Positions 36,300 through 45,395 of a stretch of DNA of 64,000 nt are shown in pieces (within the stretch, counting starts at the first letter, position 1; every line of letters starts with the position of its first letter). A program made the translations under genes and the position numbers. Source of the DNA: Pseudomonadota bacterium (GTDB lineage: Bacteria; Pseudomonadota; Gammaproteobacteria; Steroidobacterales; Steroidobacteraceae); assembly GCA_026398735.1 (NCBI GenBank), contig JAPLSH010000008.1, forward strand, positions 23,103 to 87,102, given 5' to 3'. The notes under the pieces are model-generated. The model was not told where the DNA came from. It ran no database searches and saw nothing but the letters and a program-made list of their open reading frames with translations.

Positions 36300-37596
36300 A
36301 ACCAATCTCTTTGCTGATTTCGCACCGCTGCCAGTGGGCATCGCGTTGATGCAGGTGCTGCTGGCGCTGTGCGCAGCAGTTGCCGGCATCTTGGCGGGCC
36401 ATCTGGCCTCGCGTGGCGCACGGGCAGCGTTGCAGTCCGGCCGTACAGGCTGGCGGTTGTGGCTGCCAGAGCTGCTGGCAGTGGGCGTCGGCCCATTCAT
36501 CACTGCGGTCGTGCTGGTGGGCTGCCGCGCGCTGCCTGCCGTAGCGGCATGGCCGCTGACAGTGCTTGATGACTCGCTGTACCTGACACTGTTGTGGCTG
36601 TTGTGCCGCATCGGTTTGTGGCTACTGGCACTGGCTGCAGGGCGCGGCAGTTGGCTCGGACGGCATGAGTTGGTCTTCACCTGGTTAGCTTGGGTAGTCG
36701 GCTTGGCCTCGTTCATCGGTCTGCTCGAGGTGCTCGAAAGCACACTCGATACCATCGATCTGATTCCGGGCAAGGGCGTGTTCAGTCTGTGGTCGCTGCT
36801 CAAAGGCCTGGCAGTGGTGGCGCTGTTTCTGGCTATCACCAGCATCGTGTCGCGTGCCATCGAGCGGCGCGTCATGCGCATCGAAGCACTGGCGCCCTCC
36901 ACGCGTATCGGCATCGCCAAGTTCAGTTACTTCTTCCTGACGTCGCTGGGCCTGCTGATCGGCATCAATGCCGCAGGTGTCGATCTGACTGCGCTCACCG
37001 TGCTGACTGGCGCCATCGGCATCGGTTTGGGCTTCGGCTTGCAGTCCATCGCCAGCAATTTTGTCAGCGGCTTTGTGCTGCTGCTCGATAAGTCCATCAA
37101 GCCTGGCGATGTGATCAGCTTCACCGGCATGACTGGCACCAGCACCGAGAACTTCGGCTGGGTGCAAGAACTGCGCGGCCGTTATGTGGTGGTGCGTGAC
37201 CGCGATGGCGTAGAGACGCTGGTGCCCAACCAGAACCTCATCACCAACCCGGTCATCAACTGGAGCTATAGCGACCGCAAGGTGCGTCTTAAGCTGCCAG
37301 TACGCATCAGCTATGCCGACGATCCAGAGCAGGCGCTGACGTTGCTGGTGGAAGCCGCTTACTGCAGCCCGCGTGTGCTGCGCGATCCGGCGCCCGTGTC
37401 GCGACTGATGCACTTTAGCGACCACGGTATCGATCTGGAGCTGCGCTTCTGGATCACCGACCCGGCAGACGGCGTCAACAACGTGCGCTCTGATGTGAAC
37501 CGCTCGATCTGGAAACATTTCAAACAAGCCGGCATCACCATACCGGTGGCGCAATACGATGTACGGGTCGTACAGACGCGCGGTGGCGGCGCGTGA
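36292..37596 (+). CDS. MscS-family mechanosensitive ion channel
   Basis: A 434-residue membrane protein. Several transmembrane helices in the first 215 residues precede the pore helix region TGAIGIGLGFGLQSIASNFV and SGFVLLLDKSIKPGDVI, the MscS signature, and then the beta domain (VVRDRDGVETLVPNQNLITN, then VINWSYSD). It opens under membrane tension in hypo-osmotic shock. The stop overlaps the arfB GTG. Confidence 0.9.
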   Translation: MPETNLFADFAPLPVGIALMQVLLALCAAVAGILAGHLASRGARAALQSGRTGWRLWLPELLAVGVGPFITAVVLVGCRALPAVAAWPLTVLDDSLYLTLLWLLCRIGLWLLALAAGRGSWLGRHELVFTWLAWVVGLASFIGLLEVLESTLDTIDLIPGKGVFSLWSLLKGLAVVALFLAITSIVSRAIERRVMRIEALAPSTRIGIAKFSYFFLTSLGLLIGINAAGVDLTALTVLTGAIGIGLGFGLQSIASNFVSGFVLLLDKSIKPGDVISFTGMTGTSTENFGWVQELRGRYVVVRDRDGVETLVPNQNLITNPVINWSYSDRKVRLKLPVRISYADDPEQALTLLVEAAYCSPRVLRDPAPVSRLMHFSDHGIDLELRFWITDPADGVNNVRSDVNRSIWKHFKQAGITIPVAQYDVRVVQTRGGGA

Positions 37597-38003
37597 AGCC
37601 GCTGGTCCTGCCCGACGCGGATATCAGCATCAGCTTTGTGCGCGCCACAGGTCCCGGCGGTCAGAACGTCAACAAGCTCTCTACTGCTGCGCAACTGCGG
37701 TTTGATGTTGCCGGCACCACCGTACTGGACGAGGCGTCCAAGGCGCGTCTGCGCGTGTTGGCAGGGCGCCGCGTCACCGACGAAGATGAACTGCTGATCA
37801 TTGCGCGCAACCATCGCACCCAGGAAGGCAATCGCCGCGAAGCCTTGGCGCGTTTGCAGGCACTGGTTGAAGCGGCGCGCATTGCGCCAGTGCCACGCCG
37901 CGCCACGCGCCCTACCCGCGCGTCAAAACAGCGGCGCTTACAAACCAAAGCCCACGATCAACGCGTCAAGCAGATGCGCGGCAAAGTGCGCGATCGCGAC
38001 TAA
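37593..38003 (+). CDS. arfB: Alternative ribosome-rescue factor ArfB (peptidyl-tRNA hydrolase)
   Basis: A 136-residue protein from GTG 37593. ISFVRATGPGGQNVNKLSTA carries the catalytic GGQ, and the C-terminal tail is Arg/Lys-rich (RATRPTRASKQRRLQTKAHD), which enters the empty mRNA channel of stalled ribosomes. Coupled to the MscS gene by GTGA, and overlapping the plsB stop by 3 bases in convergent orientation. Confidence 0.93.
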   Translation: MKPLVLPDADISISFVRATGPGGQNVNKLSTAAQLRFDVAGTTVLDEASKARLRVLAGRRVTDEDELLIIARNHRTQEGNRREALARLQALVEAARIAPVPRRATRPTRASKQRRLQTKAHDQRVKQMRGKVRDRD

Positions 38004-40444
38004 GAATGAGTGACCTGCAGGATGCTGTGACGCAGCGTCTCGGACAGCACCAGCTGCGCGTCATCGACTATGCGCAGCACCACTTCGTCAAACAGCAGTC
38101 GTCCTTCGGCATCGGCGCTCAACACACCGCGCTTGCGCAGCAGACTGATGAAGGCCTCATGCAGGCTGCGATCAAAAAACTCGGGGGCGTAATAGCCATA
38201 CAGCGCCACCATTTGCTTGGCAGTGCGTTCGCAGCGCTTTTGCAACTCGGAGGCGGTCAGCACGCCGCTGCCGGCTTGCTGCAACAACGCCAGCGGCAAG
38301 TAATAGCGCTCGATCACCTGAATGGTCGGCTGCGACAGCAGTGACAACTGCATGGCCTCGGCGCTGTCGGCGCGCGGCCTCTGCCACCAGCCCTGCTCCA
38401 CGCTGCCTTCCAGCACGCCCAAGCCGCCAAGCACCTGCAACGTGTGGATCGTGACCTCGGCCAACTGCTCCTCCGTCCAACGCAGGAACAGCTCGTTGCC
38501 AATGTACGGATAGATGCGCCACGCCAGACGATGGATGTCTTCGGTGCGCAGGCGCGGGTTGGCGATGAAGCAGCAAGCGATCAGCGACGGCAACGCAAAC
38601 AGATGCAGCACGTTGTTGCGGTAATAGGTCATCGCCGGGGCATGCGCCGGCTCCAAACCGACCAATTCTCCGGCACCAGAACTCTCGGCCGCCGACCGCA
38701 CGACAGCACTCATGCCCTCGCCATAGGCAATGATGCCTGCCGCGTCCAGCTCTGTGACTGTCACCCGCTCTGAATAAGGCAAGGCCTGCAACAGCCGCAG
38801 ATACAGCTGCAGCTGACCTTGCAGATCTGCCTCACGCAGCACATTGCGTGGTGTGGCCAGCAGTGTCAGCGCCAGCAGATTAATGGGCGTGACCGAGGCC
38901 GCAGCATTGATGTTGCGCATGATGCGCCCGGCCAATTCATCGACAACCGGCGCCACCCACGGCGCGCGACCTTGATCATCGACCGGCTGCTGGCGCCAAT
39001 CTGCTTGATGCTGGTTGAGCAACTCATTTAGGTGCACGGGCTCACCTAGGTTGACGTGCACGCGACCAAAGCGCTCACGCAAACGTCGCAGCGAGCGCAC
39101 CAAGCCCATGAAGGATTCTTTTTGCTTGGGCTTGCCAGACAACTCGCCCACGTAGCTGTCCACTTCCATCACGCGCTCGTAGCCGAAATACACCGGCACA
39201 AACACCACCGGGCGCACCGGCTGCCGCAGGAAACTGCGCACCGTCATCGACAACATGCCGGTCTTAGGTGCCAGCAAGCGGCCAGTGCGGCTGCGACCAC
39301 CCTCAATAAAATATTCGACTGGATGGCCGCGCGACATGATCACGGCGAGATAATTCATGAACACGACGGCATAGAGGGCGTTGCCGCGAAAGCTGCGACG
39401 GATGAAGAACGCGCCAGCCTTGCGCAGGTAACGCCCCACCACCGGGATGTTGAGGTTGATGCCGGCAGCAATGTGCGGGATGGCAAAGCCCTGCTTGTAG
39501 ATCGCATACGACAGCAGCAGATAATCAATGTGACTGCGATGGCAGGGCACATAGATGATCTCGTTGCCGGGCGCCACATCGCGCAGCGTTTGCGCGTGCC
39601 GGAACTCCACACCGTCATAGACGCGCGTCCACAGCCTGGTGAACACCACTTCGCACAGGCGCACAAAAGCGTTGGAATAGTTGGCAGCGATCTCTTCGAA
39701 CAGTTCGCGAGCCTGCAGCAGTCCGCGGCGACGCGCGTCTTTGCCATCACCTGCCTGCTGCGCCACGGCACTGCGTACAGCGCGCGTGCGCAGCACCTGC
39801 GTGAGCAGCGTGCGTTGGTGCGATAAATTGGGCCCGATGTGTGCCGCGCGCGCATGACTGAACTGCTGTTGCAACAGCTTGGCAATGCGCCGGGCTGCTA
39901 AGTTGCCCGCAGCTTCACCGCCCAGCAACGCGCGCAACGACTGCCCTGGCCCGAACTGCACCAGCGTGTCGCGACTGTTGAACAGCAACGTCAGTAACCG
40001 ATGCACACGACCGACCAAGGCAGAGTCTTCGGCAAGCGCCAAGCGCCACCAAGAACCTTGCCTCTGCGGTGCCCGCCCCCAATAAACGGCCGCCGTGACC
40101 AGCGTCACGTCGAAGCCCGGATCTGCGGCAATACGGCGCAGCAAGGGCAGCAGTTGCAAGGCCGGCCTGCGGTCCATGCGCTGACGCAGCAGACCCACGG
40201 GCCGAGCCAGCGCGATGACGGCTGGCTGCGTTGCTTGAGCACCCTCTATAGACAGCGTGCGCATGGGCAACGGCAAGCCCGCGCGCTCACATGCCTGACG
40301 CAACACCGTCGCATCGCCGCGGCTCTGGCGTTCGAGCACATAGCACACAGGTGCCGGCGCCGCGGACAGACGCTCAGCCGCATCCTGTGGCAACGATGTA
40401 AATCGCAGCCAGGGCAACCAGAGACGTCCGGAAAGTCTGCTCAT
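38000..40444 (-). CDS. plsB: Glycerol-3-phosphate 1-O-acyltransferase
   Basis: An 814-residue membrane-associated enzyme of the PlsB type. The acyltransferase blocks are present: VPCHRSHIDYLLLSYAIYKQ (HxxxxD), GAFFIRRSFRGNALY, YFIEGGRSRTGRLL and PVYFGYERVMEV. It acylates position 1 of glycerol-3-phosphate, the first step of phospholipid synthesis. It is the last gene of a long minus-strand run that begins near lemA. Confidence 0.96.
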   Translation of the reverse strand: MSRLSGRLWLPWLRFTSLPQDAAERLSAAPAPVCYVLERQSRGDATVLRQACERAGLPLPMRTLSIEGAQATQPAVIALARPVGLLRQRMDRRPALQLLPLLRRIAADPGFDVTLVTAAVYWGRAPQRQGSWWRLALAEDSALVGRVHRLLTLLFNSRDTLVQFGPGQSLRALLGGEAAGNLAARRIAKLLQQQFSHARAAHIGPNLSHQRTLLTQVLRTRAVRSAVAQQAGDGKDARRRGLLQARELFEEIAANYSNAFVRLCEVVFTRLWTRVYDGVEFRHAQTLRDVAPGNEIIYVPCHRSHIDYLLLSYAIYKQGFAIPHIAAGINLNIPVVGRYLRKAGAFFIRRSFRGNALYAVVFMNYLAVIMSRGHPVEYFIEGGRSRTGRLLAPKTGMLSMTVRSFLRQPVRPVVFVPVYFGYERVMEVDSYVGELSGKPKQKESFMGLVRSLRRLRERFGRVHVNLGEPVHLNELLNQHQADWRQQPVDDQGRAPWVAPVVDELAGRIMRNINAAASVTPINLLALTLLATPRNVLREADLQGQLQLYLRLLQALPYSERVTVTELDAAGIIAYGEGMSAVVRSAAESSGAGELVGLEPAHAPAMTYYRNNVLHLFALPSLIACCFIANPRLRTEDIHRLAWRIYPYIGNELFLRWTEEQLAEVTIHTLQVLGGLGVLEGSVEQGWWQRPRADSAEAMQLSLLSQPTIQVIERYYLPLALLQQAGSGVLTASELQKRCERTAKQMVALYGYYAPEFFDRSLHEAFISLLRKRGVLSADAEGRLLFDEVVLRIVDDAQLVLSETLRHSILQVTHS

Positions 40445-40454
40445 TGGATGACGC

Positions 40455-40976
40455 TCAGGCCAGCGGTGCAGGCATATCGAGCGAGATCAGGAAGTACTCG
40501 AACTGGTACTTGATGAAGGGGATCTGCGTATGCAGCCGATGATCTGCATCAACCAAATGCAAGGTCGCCTTGTGCTCGGCGGCAAACCGAATGCTGTCCT
40601 GAACAGGCACCACCTCATCGCCCCAACCATGCACGATGGTAGTGGGACAGTCTGTGGTGGGAACGCGCAGCGGCGGCAAGCCGGGCATGTAGATGGCCGG
40701 CGCCATCAAAAATACGCCGCGTACATGCAAAACCGAGGCGTTGGCCAACGACACATAGCCACCTAGGCTGCTGCCCACCAGCACCAACTCACCGCTGATG
40801 TTCTTGCAGACGTCGGCCAGACGCTGCGCACGATCTGTCGGCGAATCTATTCCGCGGTAATCGACCGATTCGACTTCATAGCCTTCGCTTTTGGCAGCGG
40901 TGGACAGCACCTGGATTTTGCGACCCCAAGGATCACTGTCCTGGCCATGTGAGAACACCACGTAGCGTTTAGTCAC
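40455..40976 (-). CDS. Small alpha/beta hydrolase
   Basis: A 173-residue protein starting at GTG 40976. YVVFSHGQDSDPWG is the N-terminal oxyanion segment, LVGSSLGGYVSLA the nucleophile elbow, TTIVHGWGDEVVPV the acid segment and VDADHRLH the histidine. It resembles YqiA/RBBP9-like small esterases; the substrate is unknown. It lies 9 bases after the sheath-like gene and 10 before plsB. Confidence 0.82.
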   Translation of the reverse strand: MTKRYVVFSHGQDSDPWGRKIQVLSTAAKSEGYEVESVDYRGIDSPTDRAQRLADVCKNISGELVLVGSSLGGYVSLANASVLHVRGVFLMAPAIYMPGLPPLRVPTTDCPTTIVHGWGDEVVPVQDSIRFAAEHKATLHLVDADHRLHTQIPFIKYQFEYFLISLDMPAPLA

Positions 40977-40985
40977 GATGCACCT

Positions 40986-42614
40986 TCAGCGCGAAATATT
41001 GCGCAGTATATCGGCCTCGATCTCGGTGGCGACCCGCGCACCGGCAACCGACAGGCGATTGACACTGACTGGTCGACTACTGCTGCCGGCAGCCTGATGG
41101 GTCACCAGCCAAGCACAGCCCTGTTCAGGTTGACTGCCCGTCACACCCCATATCAAACGAAACGGCGCAGCAGCGCTTGCCGTATCAGGATTGAGGCGCC
41201 AGTCGCAGACCACAAAGCCTTCGCCAATCAACCCGGCCGCTGCCAGCGCGCGCTCCTGACTCAGCAGTGTGAGCAGCGAGAGCACTTGCCGCGCGACTTT
41301 TTCACGCACGCCATCCCACTGCGAAGGCGCAGCGCTGACCGACCAGCGTGTGCTGCGCTCGATGCTGGCAGCAATCCACAATTGCATACGCCGCGCGAGC
41401 AGACGTCGTTCGACTCGATGATCCGCATCGACCAAGGTGGTCACCGGCAAACGGGTAGCAGCAATGTCGAGCGCATCGACCAGTGTGTTGACACCAAAGC
41501 GCGCCAACTGGGTGCGCTGCACGGCACTAACAGGCATCGCCGGACGGCTTGTGTCGTCAGGCTGCAATTGCAGTGCAGCCCCCTGCCACCAGCGCAGCGC
41601 AGCCGCATCGGCCCGCGCGAGCAGACCGGCCACCACAGCCGAAGGTCCGAAGCGCCGCCGCCCCGCGCCCAACGCATCAACACAGGACACCGGTGGAAAA
41701 CACATCAGCGCATCGGCGCTGCGTACCGGCCACTGCGGCAACTGTGCCAAGGCAGTGGCCGCATCGACCCACGAACGCGGTGGGTCTATCAACAGCACTG
41801 CCTGACGCTGGCGACACAAGCGCTCGGCAACAAACACCGTAGCCAAGCCCAGATCCTGGTCAGGTCCCGGTGGCGGTATACACAGGAAGTTGAAAAGCTG
41901 CGTGGACTGCAGTGCAAACAAACCACGCTGTGCCTCAACGCTGCCGATCAGGTCGTAATCCGACAGAGCCTGACCGTCGCTACCATCAGCATTGCAATCG
42001 ACATATCCGATTGGGGCATTGCGCGTATCGGCACTGGTGGGCAGCGGTCGCGCAGCAGGCAAAGCCCCGCGCAGACGCACCAGTCGTGAGCTGGCCAACA
42101 CTGTCTCGATATTGCGGGGCGCACCAGGACGCAGGCTTACACGCCGGAATATCTCCTGCTGTTCAACCAGCTCTGAGCCCGGCGCACGCAAGCGCTGCAC
42201 GATAAGGTTGAACTGCTCGTCGCCATCGATCAGTTGGTAATCGACCGAGGCGCGCAGATATTCGCGCGCGCCCGGACACAGCCCCTGCAACACCAGGCTG
42301 CCTTCACCGGCAGGCAGATCGATGGTCGGAGCCGATCCACCACTGGCCACACGCACCACGAGGGCCACTTGTCCGCCATGGGCAAAGTACTGGTCGACCG
42401 AATAGGACAAGGGTGACTGGCGCCACAAGCCGCCAAAGACCTGCACGTACTGGGCATAGCTGGTGACAGTAACCGGCTCGTTGATCGGACCTTTGAGCGT
42501 GCGACCGACGAATGCGGTGACCGCCGTGGGCAAAGGCGACAGGTCGGAAACCGCCTGCAGTGCCGCGCTATCGCTGCCGGCCGGGACCTGCCCGACTGGC
42601 GCGGAGCCACTCAT
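40986..42614 (-). CDS. Phage tail-sheath-like protein, orphan
   Basis: A 542-residue protein. The N-terminal third reads like contractile-tail sheaths: PTAVTAFVGRTLKGPINEPV, TVTSYAQYVQVFGGLW and SYSVDQYFAHGGQVALVVRV. The C-terminal third keeps a sheath-like core (ARFGVNTLVDA, RVERRLLARRMQLWIAASI, DWRLNPDTASAAAPFRLIWG). No tube, baseplate, spike, capsid or portal genes are nearby. The ATG overlaps the stop of a 49-codon gene (TGATG). It could be a domesticated phage gene or part of an unknown sheath-based structure; function unknown. Confidence 0.78.
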   Translation of the reverse strand: MSGSAPVGQVPAGSDSAALQAVSDLSPLPTAVTAFVGRTLKGPINEPVTVTSYAQYVQVFGGLWRQSPLSYSVDQYFAHGGQVALVVRVASGGSAPTIDLPAGEGSLVLQGLCPGAREYLRASVDYQLIDGDEQFNLIVQRLRAPGSELVEQQEIFRRVSLRPGAPRNIETVLASSRLVRLRGALPAARPLPTSADTRNAPIGYVDCNADGSDGQALSDYDLIGSVEAQRGLFALQSTQLFNFLCIPPPGPDQDLGLATVFVAERLCRQRQAVLLIDPPRSWVDAATALAQLPQWPVRSADALMCFPPVSCVDALGAGRRRFGPSAVVAGLLARADAAALRWWQGAALQLQPDDTSRPAMPVSAVQRTQLARFGVNTLVDALDIAATRLPVTTLVDADHRVERRLLARRMQLWIAASIERSTRWSVSAAPSQWDGVREKVARQVLSLLTLLSQERALAAAGLIGEGFVVCDWRLNPDTASAAAPFRLIWGVTGSQPEQGCAWLVTHQAAGSSSRPVSVNRLSVAGARVATEIEADILRNISR

Positions 42615-42763
42615 CAGCCCTTCTGCGGCTGCTTGTCGGCAGGCACAGCCTGAGGCGGGGCAGCCGCCCGCAGGGCTTGCTCCGCTGCAGCGTCTGCAGC
42701 CTCATCACGCTTACGCGCGATTTCGCTCAGCATGATGTCGAGCCATTCGGATTGGGTGTTCAT
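42614..42763 (-). CDS. Small protein coupled to the sheath-like gene
   Basis: A 49-residue frame from ATG 42763 with AGGA just upstream: MNTQSEWLDIMLSEIARKRD, then an Ala-rich helix and a Pro/Gln/Lys end. Its TGA overlaps the sheath ATG as TGATG, which argues for real coupled translation. The helical acidic/basic pattern would suit a small binding partner or chaperone. No family recognised. Confidence 0.55.
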   Translation of the reverse strand: MNTQSEWLDIMLSEIARKRDEAADAAAEQALRAAAPPQAVPADKQPQKG

Positions 42764-42802
42764 GTGTCCTGATGATAGCCGATGCCGCTGCAGCGGGCAC
42801 GT

Positions 42803-43999
42803 TCAGGGTGGCGAGGCGGGGTCATCGCTGCCATCCCAATTGGCGCCGGCCGGAATGCGGTTTTGCACGCGCAGCGCCTTTGCCAGCGTCACCGGCAGGG
42901 TTTCACCGTCACCCCCCAGCGAGACCGGCACCGGCACACCATGAGCATCGTGTGCCTGCTTGGCCGCAGCGTCCCAGTCAACGACCCTCCCGAGCGCCTT
43001 GAGCTGCTGCTGGATGCGCGGCGTGAGCGTCTTCTGCAATATCGTGTGACGCGACTTGCGCCAGTCACGCCGGTCGTCCTCGAGCACAGAGACAGCCTGC
43101 AACTGCAAGCCTCCGTCCTGCCAACCCATCACATAGGGTTGATTGACCACCTGCACCGACGTGCCGATGGGTATCAGATCGAACAACACCTGTATGTCTT
43201 CGGGATACATGCGCAGGCAGCCATGGCTGGAGCGCAACCCAACGCCGTAAGGCTTGTTGGTGCCGTGAATGAGATAAGACGGCCAGCCCAACGTGAACTT
43301 GTAACGACCCAAGGGATTGTCGGGACCTGCAGGCACCACCGCAGGCAAGCGTTCACCGTTTGCCAGATGCTCTTTGCGCACCGACAACGGCGGCACCCAC
43401 ACTGGATTTTTCTGGCGGCCGGTAATGCGCGTGCGGCCTTCGGGTGTGGACCAACCCACCTTGCCGATGCCGATGGGGTGCGTATAGACAACCTGCCGCT
43501 GCGGCGGCGCATCGGCAGCAACCGCTACGGGCTTTGCGCCCTGCTTGCCGGTTGCTTTGGCGGGCTTGGGTGGCGGCACAAAATAAAACAGCCGCATCGC
43601 GGCAATGTTGATGACCACACCCTCGCGTGGTGCCACCGGCAATACGAAGCGCGTCGGCACCACCACCTCGCGACCTTCACCGGGCAACCAAGGATCGACA
43701 CCAGGGTTGGCACGCACGATCTCTTCATAGCCCACATTAAAGCGCCGGGCGATATCGGGCAGCGTGTCGTCCTTACCGACCACTACCAACTGCACCTGCC
43801 CCACCACATCATCAGTGGGCAAGATTTCGAAGCGATGGGTATCGAGCGGTGCCAAACGCGGCGGCGGAGCAGGCGGTGGTGGCGGCGGCAACACCACCAC
43901 GACCGGCGGCGGCGCAACTTGACGCGTCGCGCAGGCCGCCAGCACCACGGCAACCATCATGCCCAGGGCTGCAATAGCGCTGTGACGCATGCCAATCAT
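42803..43999 (-). CDS. L,D-transpeptidase lipoprotein with LysM domain
   Basis: A 398-residue protein from ATG 43999 (or 43990). The signal peptide ends in the lipobox LAAC with Cys at 23. A Pro-rich linker, a LysM-type domain (LVVVGKDDTLPDIARRFNVG, YEEIVRANPG) and the YkuD catalytic domain follow, with HGTNKP (His245) and RSSHGCLRMYPEDI (SHGC 258-261). It probably forms 3-3 cross-links in peptidoglycan or anchors proteins to it, on the periplasmic side. About 100 residues follow the catalytic domain. Confidence 0.92.
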   Translation of the reverse strand: MIGMRHSAIAALGMMVAVVLAACATRQVAPPPVVVVLPPPPPPAPPPRLAPLDTHRFEILPTDDVVGQVQLVVVGKDDTLPDIARRFNVGYEEIVRANPGVDPWLPGEGREVVVPTRFVLPVAPREGVVINIAAMRLFYFVPPPKPAKATGKQGAKPVAVAADAPPQRQVVYTHPIGIGKVGWSTPEGRTRITGRQKNPVWVPPLSVRKEHLANGERLPAVVPAGPDNPLGRYKFTLGWPSYLIHGTNKPYGVGLRSSHGCLRMYPEDIQVLFDLIPIGTSVQVVNQPYVMGWQDGGLQLQAVSVLEDDRRDWRKSRHTILQKTLTPRIQQQLKALGRVVDWDAAAKQAHDAHGVPVPVSLGGDGETLPVTLAKALRVQNRIPAGANWDGSDDPASPP

Positions 44000-44006
44000 G
44001 GCAAGC

Positions 44007-44498
44007 CTAGAGTAGCACTGGCTGATCTGGCAGCTCGTTGCTGCGCGCACCAGCGACAGGAAAATGCCGGCGCAGCAGCCCCGCCGCACCTTCGATGGAT
44101 AGCAAAGCGCCCTCGCGAAAGGCACCTGCGGCAAAGCTCTGGCGCACCTTCTCGCACAACGTGTCCCACTCGGCCTGCGGCACCGCACGCGCGATGCCGC
44201 GATCGGCAACAATCTCTACCGCACGTTCAGCAAGCAAGACGTAGATGAGGATGCCGTTGTTGACCTCGGTATCCCACACCCGCAGCTGACCGAAGATCTG
44301 CAACGCGCGCTCACGCGAACTAAGACGCGCCCACAGTTGCTGCGGATCAAGCGCATGCTCGACCACAAAACGAAGCTCTCCGCCGTGTTCACGCTCGGTG
44401 GTGGCAATGGTGCGTTCGATGTCGGTGAGCACTGCAGCCGGGAAGCGCTTGCGCATCAACCAGCCCGGTGACAGCAGATGACTGACGATACGTTGCAT
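44007..44498 (-). CDS. TPM-domain protein (small)
   Basis: A 163-residue protein from ATG 44498. FPAAVLTDIERTIATTEREH, GELRFVVEHALDP, the WDTEVNNGILIYVLLAERAV segment and VEIVADRGIA match the TPM (TLP18.3/Psb32/MOLO-1) domain. There is no signal peptide. It is the second TPM gene in the lemA cluster, following the membrane-bound one by 5 bases. Function unknown. Confidence 0.8.
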   Translation of the reverse strand: MQRIVSHLLSPGWLMRKRFPAAVLTDIERTIATTEREHGGELRFVVEHALDPQQLWARLSSRERALQIFGQLRVWDTEVNNGILIYVLLAERAVEIVADRGIARAVPQAEWDTLCEKVRQSFAAGAFREGALLSIEGAAGLLRRHFPVAGARSNELPDQPVLL

Positions 44499-44503
44499 AG
44501 TGT

Positions 44504-45388
44504 TCACCAGCGTCCCGAGGCGCCACCGCCTCCAAAGCCGCCCCCTCCGCCACTGAATCCGCCACCGCCGCCGCCGCCAAAACCGCCACCACCAAAGCCA
44601 CCGCCGCCGAAACCACCGCCGCCATAACCGCCGGGGGTAAAGCCGCCGCTGCTGCTGCCGGCTATCAAACCAAACAGAAAGGAACCGATGCCCGCCAGCA
44701 CTGCAAACAGCAGCACCTGCGAGAGCAAGAAAGTGATAACACCGGCAAGACCTGCCACGGCCACCGCGCCAATTACACGACCAAACATCGCACGCAGTAC
44801 GGTACTGGCCAGCAGCACCCCAAAGAACAGGATGGGCAACAGATTGCGCAGGCGTTCGCGGGGGTGATCCCACTTTTTATCCGGTGGTGGCAGCACCTCA
44901 CCATCTATGACGTCCATGATCTTTTGCAGACCCGCGCCCAATCCACCGGAGTAGTCGCCCTGACGAAACAGCGGCGTGATGATCTCGCCAATGATGCGGC
45001 GTGAGGTGGCATCGGGCAGCGCGCCCTCAAGGCCATAGCCCACCTCAATGCGCATGGTCCGATCATCCTTGGCCACCACCAACAACACGCCATCGTCGGT
45101 GTTGCCACGACCGATTTTCCATTCTTCGGCAACCCGGATGGAGTACTGCTCAATGCTCTCAGGTGCCGTGGTGTGCACCATCAGCACTGCCACCTGCGAG
45201 CCCTTGCGCTCCTCAAAAGTTTTGAGCTTTTGCTCTAGATCGGCCTGGTCGTCGGCGCTGAGCGTGCCGGTTTGATCGAGCACGCGCGTCTCGAGCTTGG
45301 GCACAGGAACCAAACCCTGTGCTGCAGCAGGCAGTGCCAGCGTCAGCGCCAGCAGGCTACCCAAGAAGATGGCGTGCAGGCTGCGCAC
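44504..45388 (-). CDS. TPM-domain membrane protein with Gly-rich tail (YgcG-like)
   Basis: About 294 residues from GTG 45388, seven bases after the lemA stop. A signal peptide (SLLALTLALPAAAQ), the TPM domain (VLDQTGTLSADDQADLEQKL, NTDDGVLLVVAKDDRTMRIE, VGYGLEGALPD), transmembrane helices at about 200-255 and a C-terminal Gly/Phe-rich tail are seen. This is the YgcG architecture, regularly encoded after lemA. Role in the envelope unknown. Confidence 0.88.
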   Translation of the reverse strand: MRSLHAIFLGSLLALTLALPAAAQGLVPVPKLETRVLDQTGTLSADDQADLEQKLKTFEERKGSQVAVLMVHTTAPESIEQYSIRVAEEWKIGRGNTDDGVLLVVAKDDRTMRIEVGYGLEGALPDATSRRIIGEIITPLFRQGDYSGGLGAGLQKIMDVIDGEVLPPPDKKWDHPRERLRNLLPILFFGVLLASTVLRAMFGRVIGAVAVAGLAGVITFLLSQVLLFAVLAGIGSFLFGLIAGSSSGGFTPGGYGGGGFGGGGFGGGGFGGGGGGGFSGGGGGFGGGGASGRW

Positions 45389-45395
45389 GCGACGC

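Noticed and set aside
40986..42614. Tail-sheath-like gene as the sign of a prophage
   Set aside because: Flanking genes are plsB, a hydrolase, an L,D-transpeptidase and lemA-type genes; no other phage gene within the window.
42782..44248. 488-codon plus-strand frame across the L,D-transpeptidase gene
   Set aside because: Antisense to a complete lipoprotein gene with all catalytic motifs; composition is His/Arg-rich shadow.
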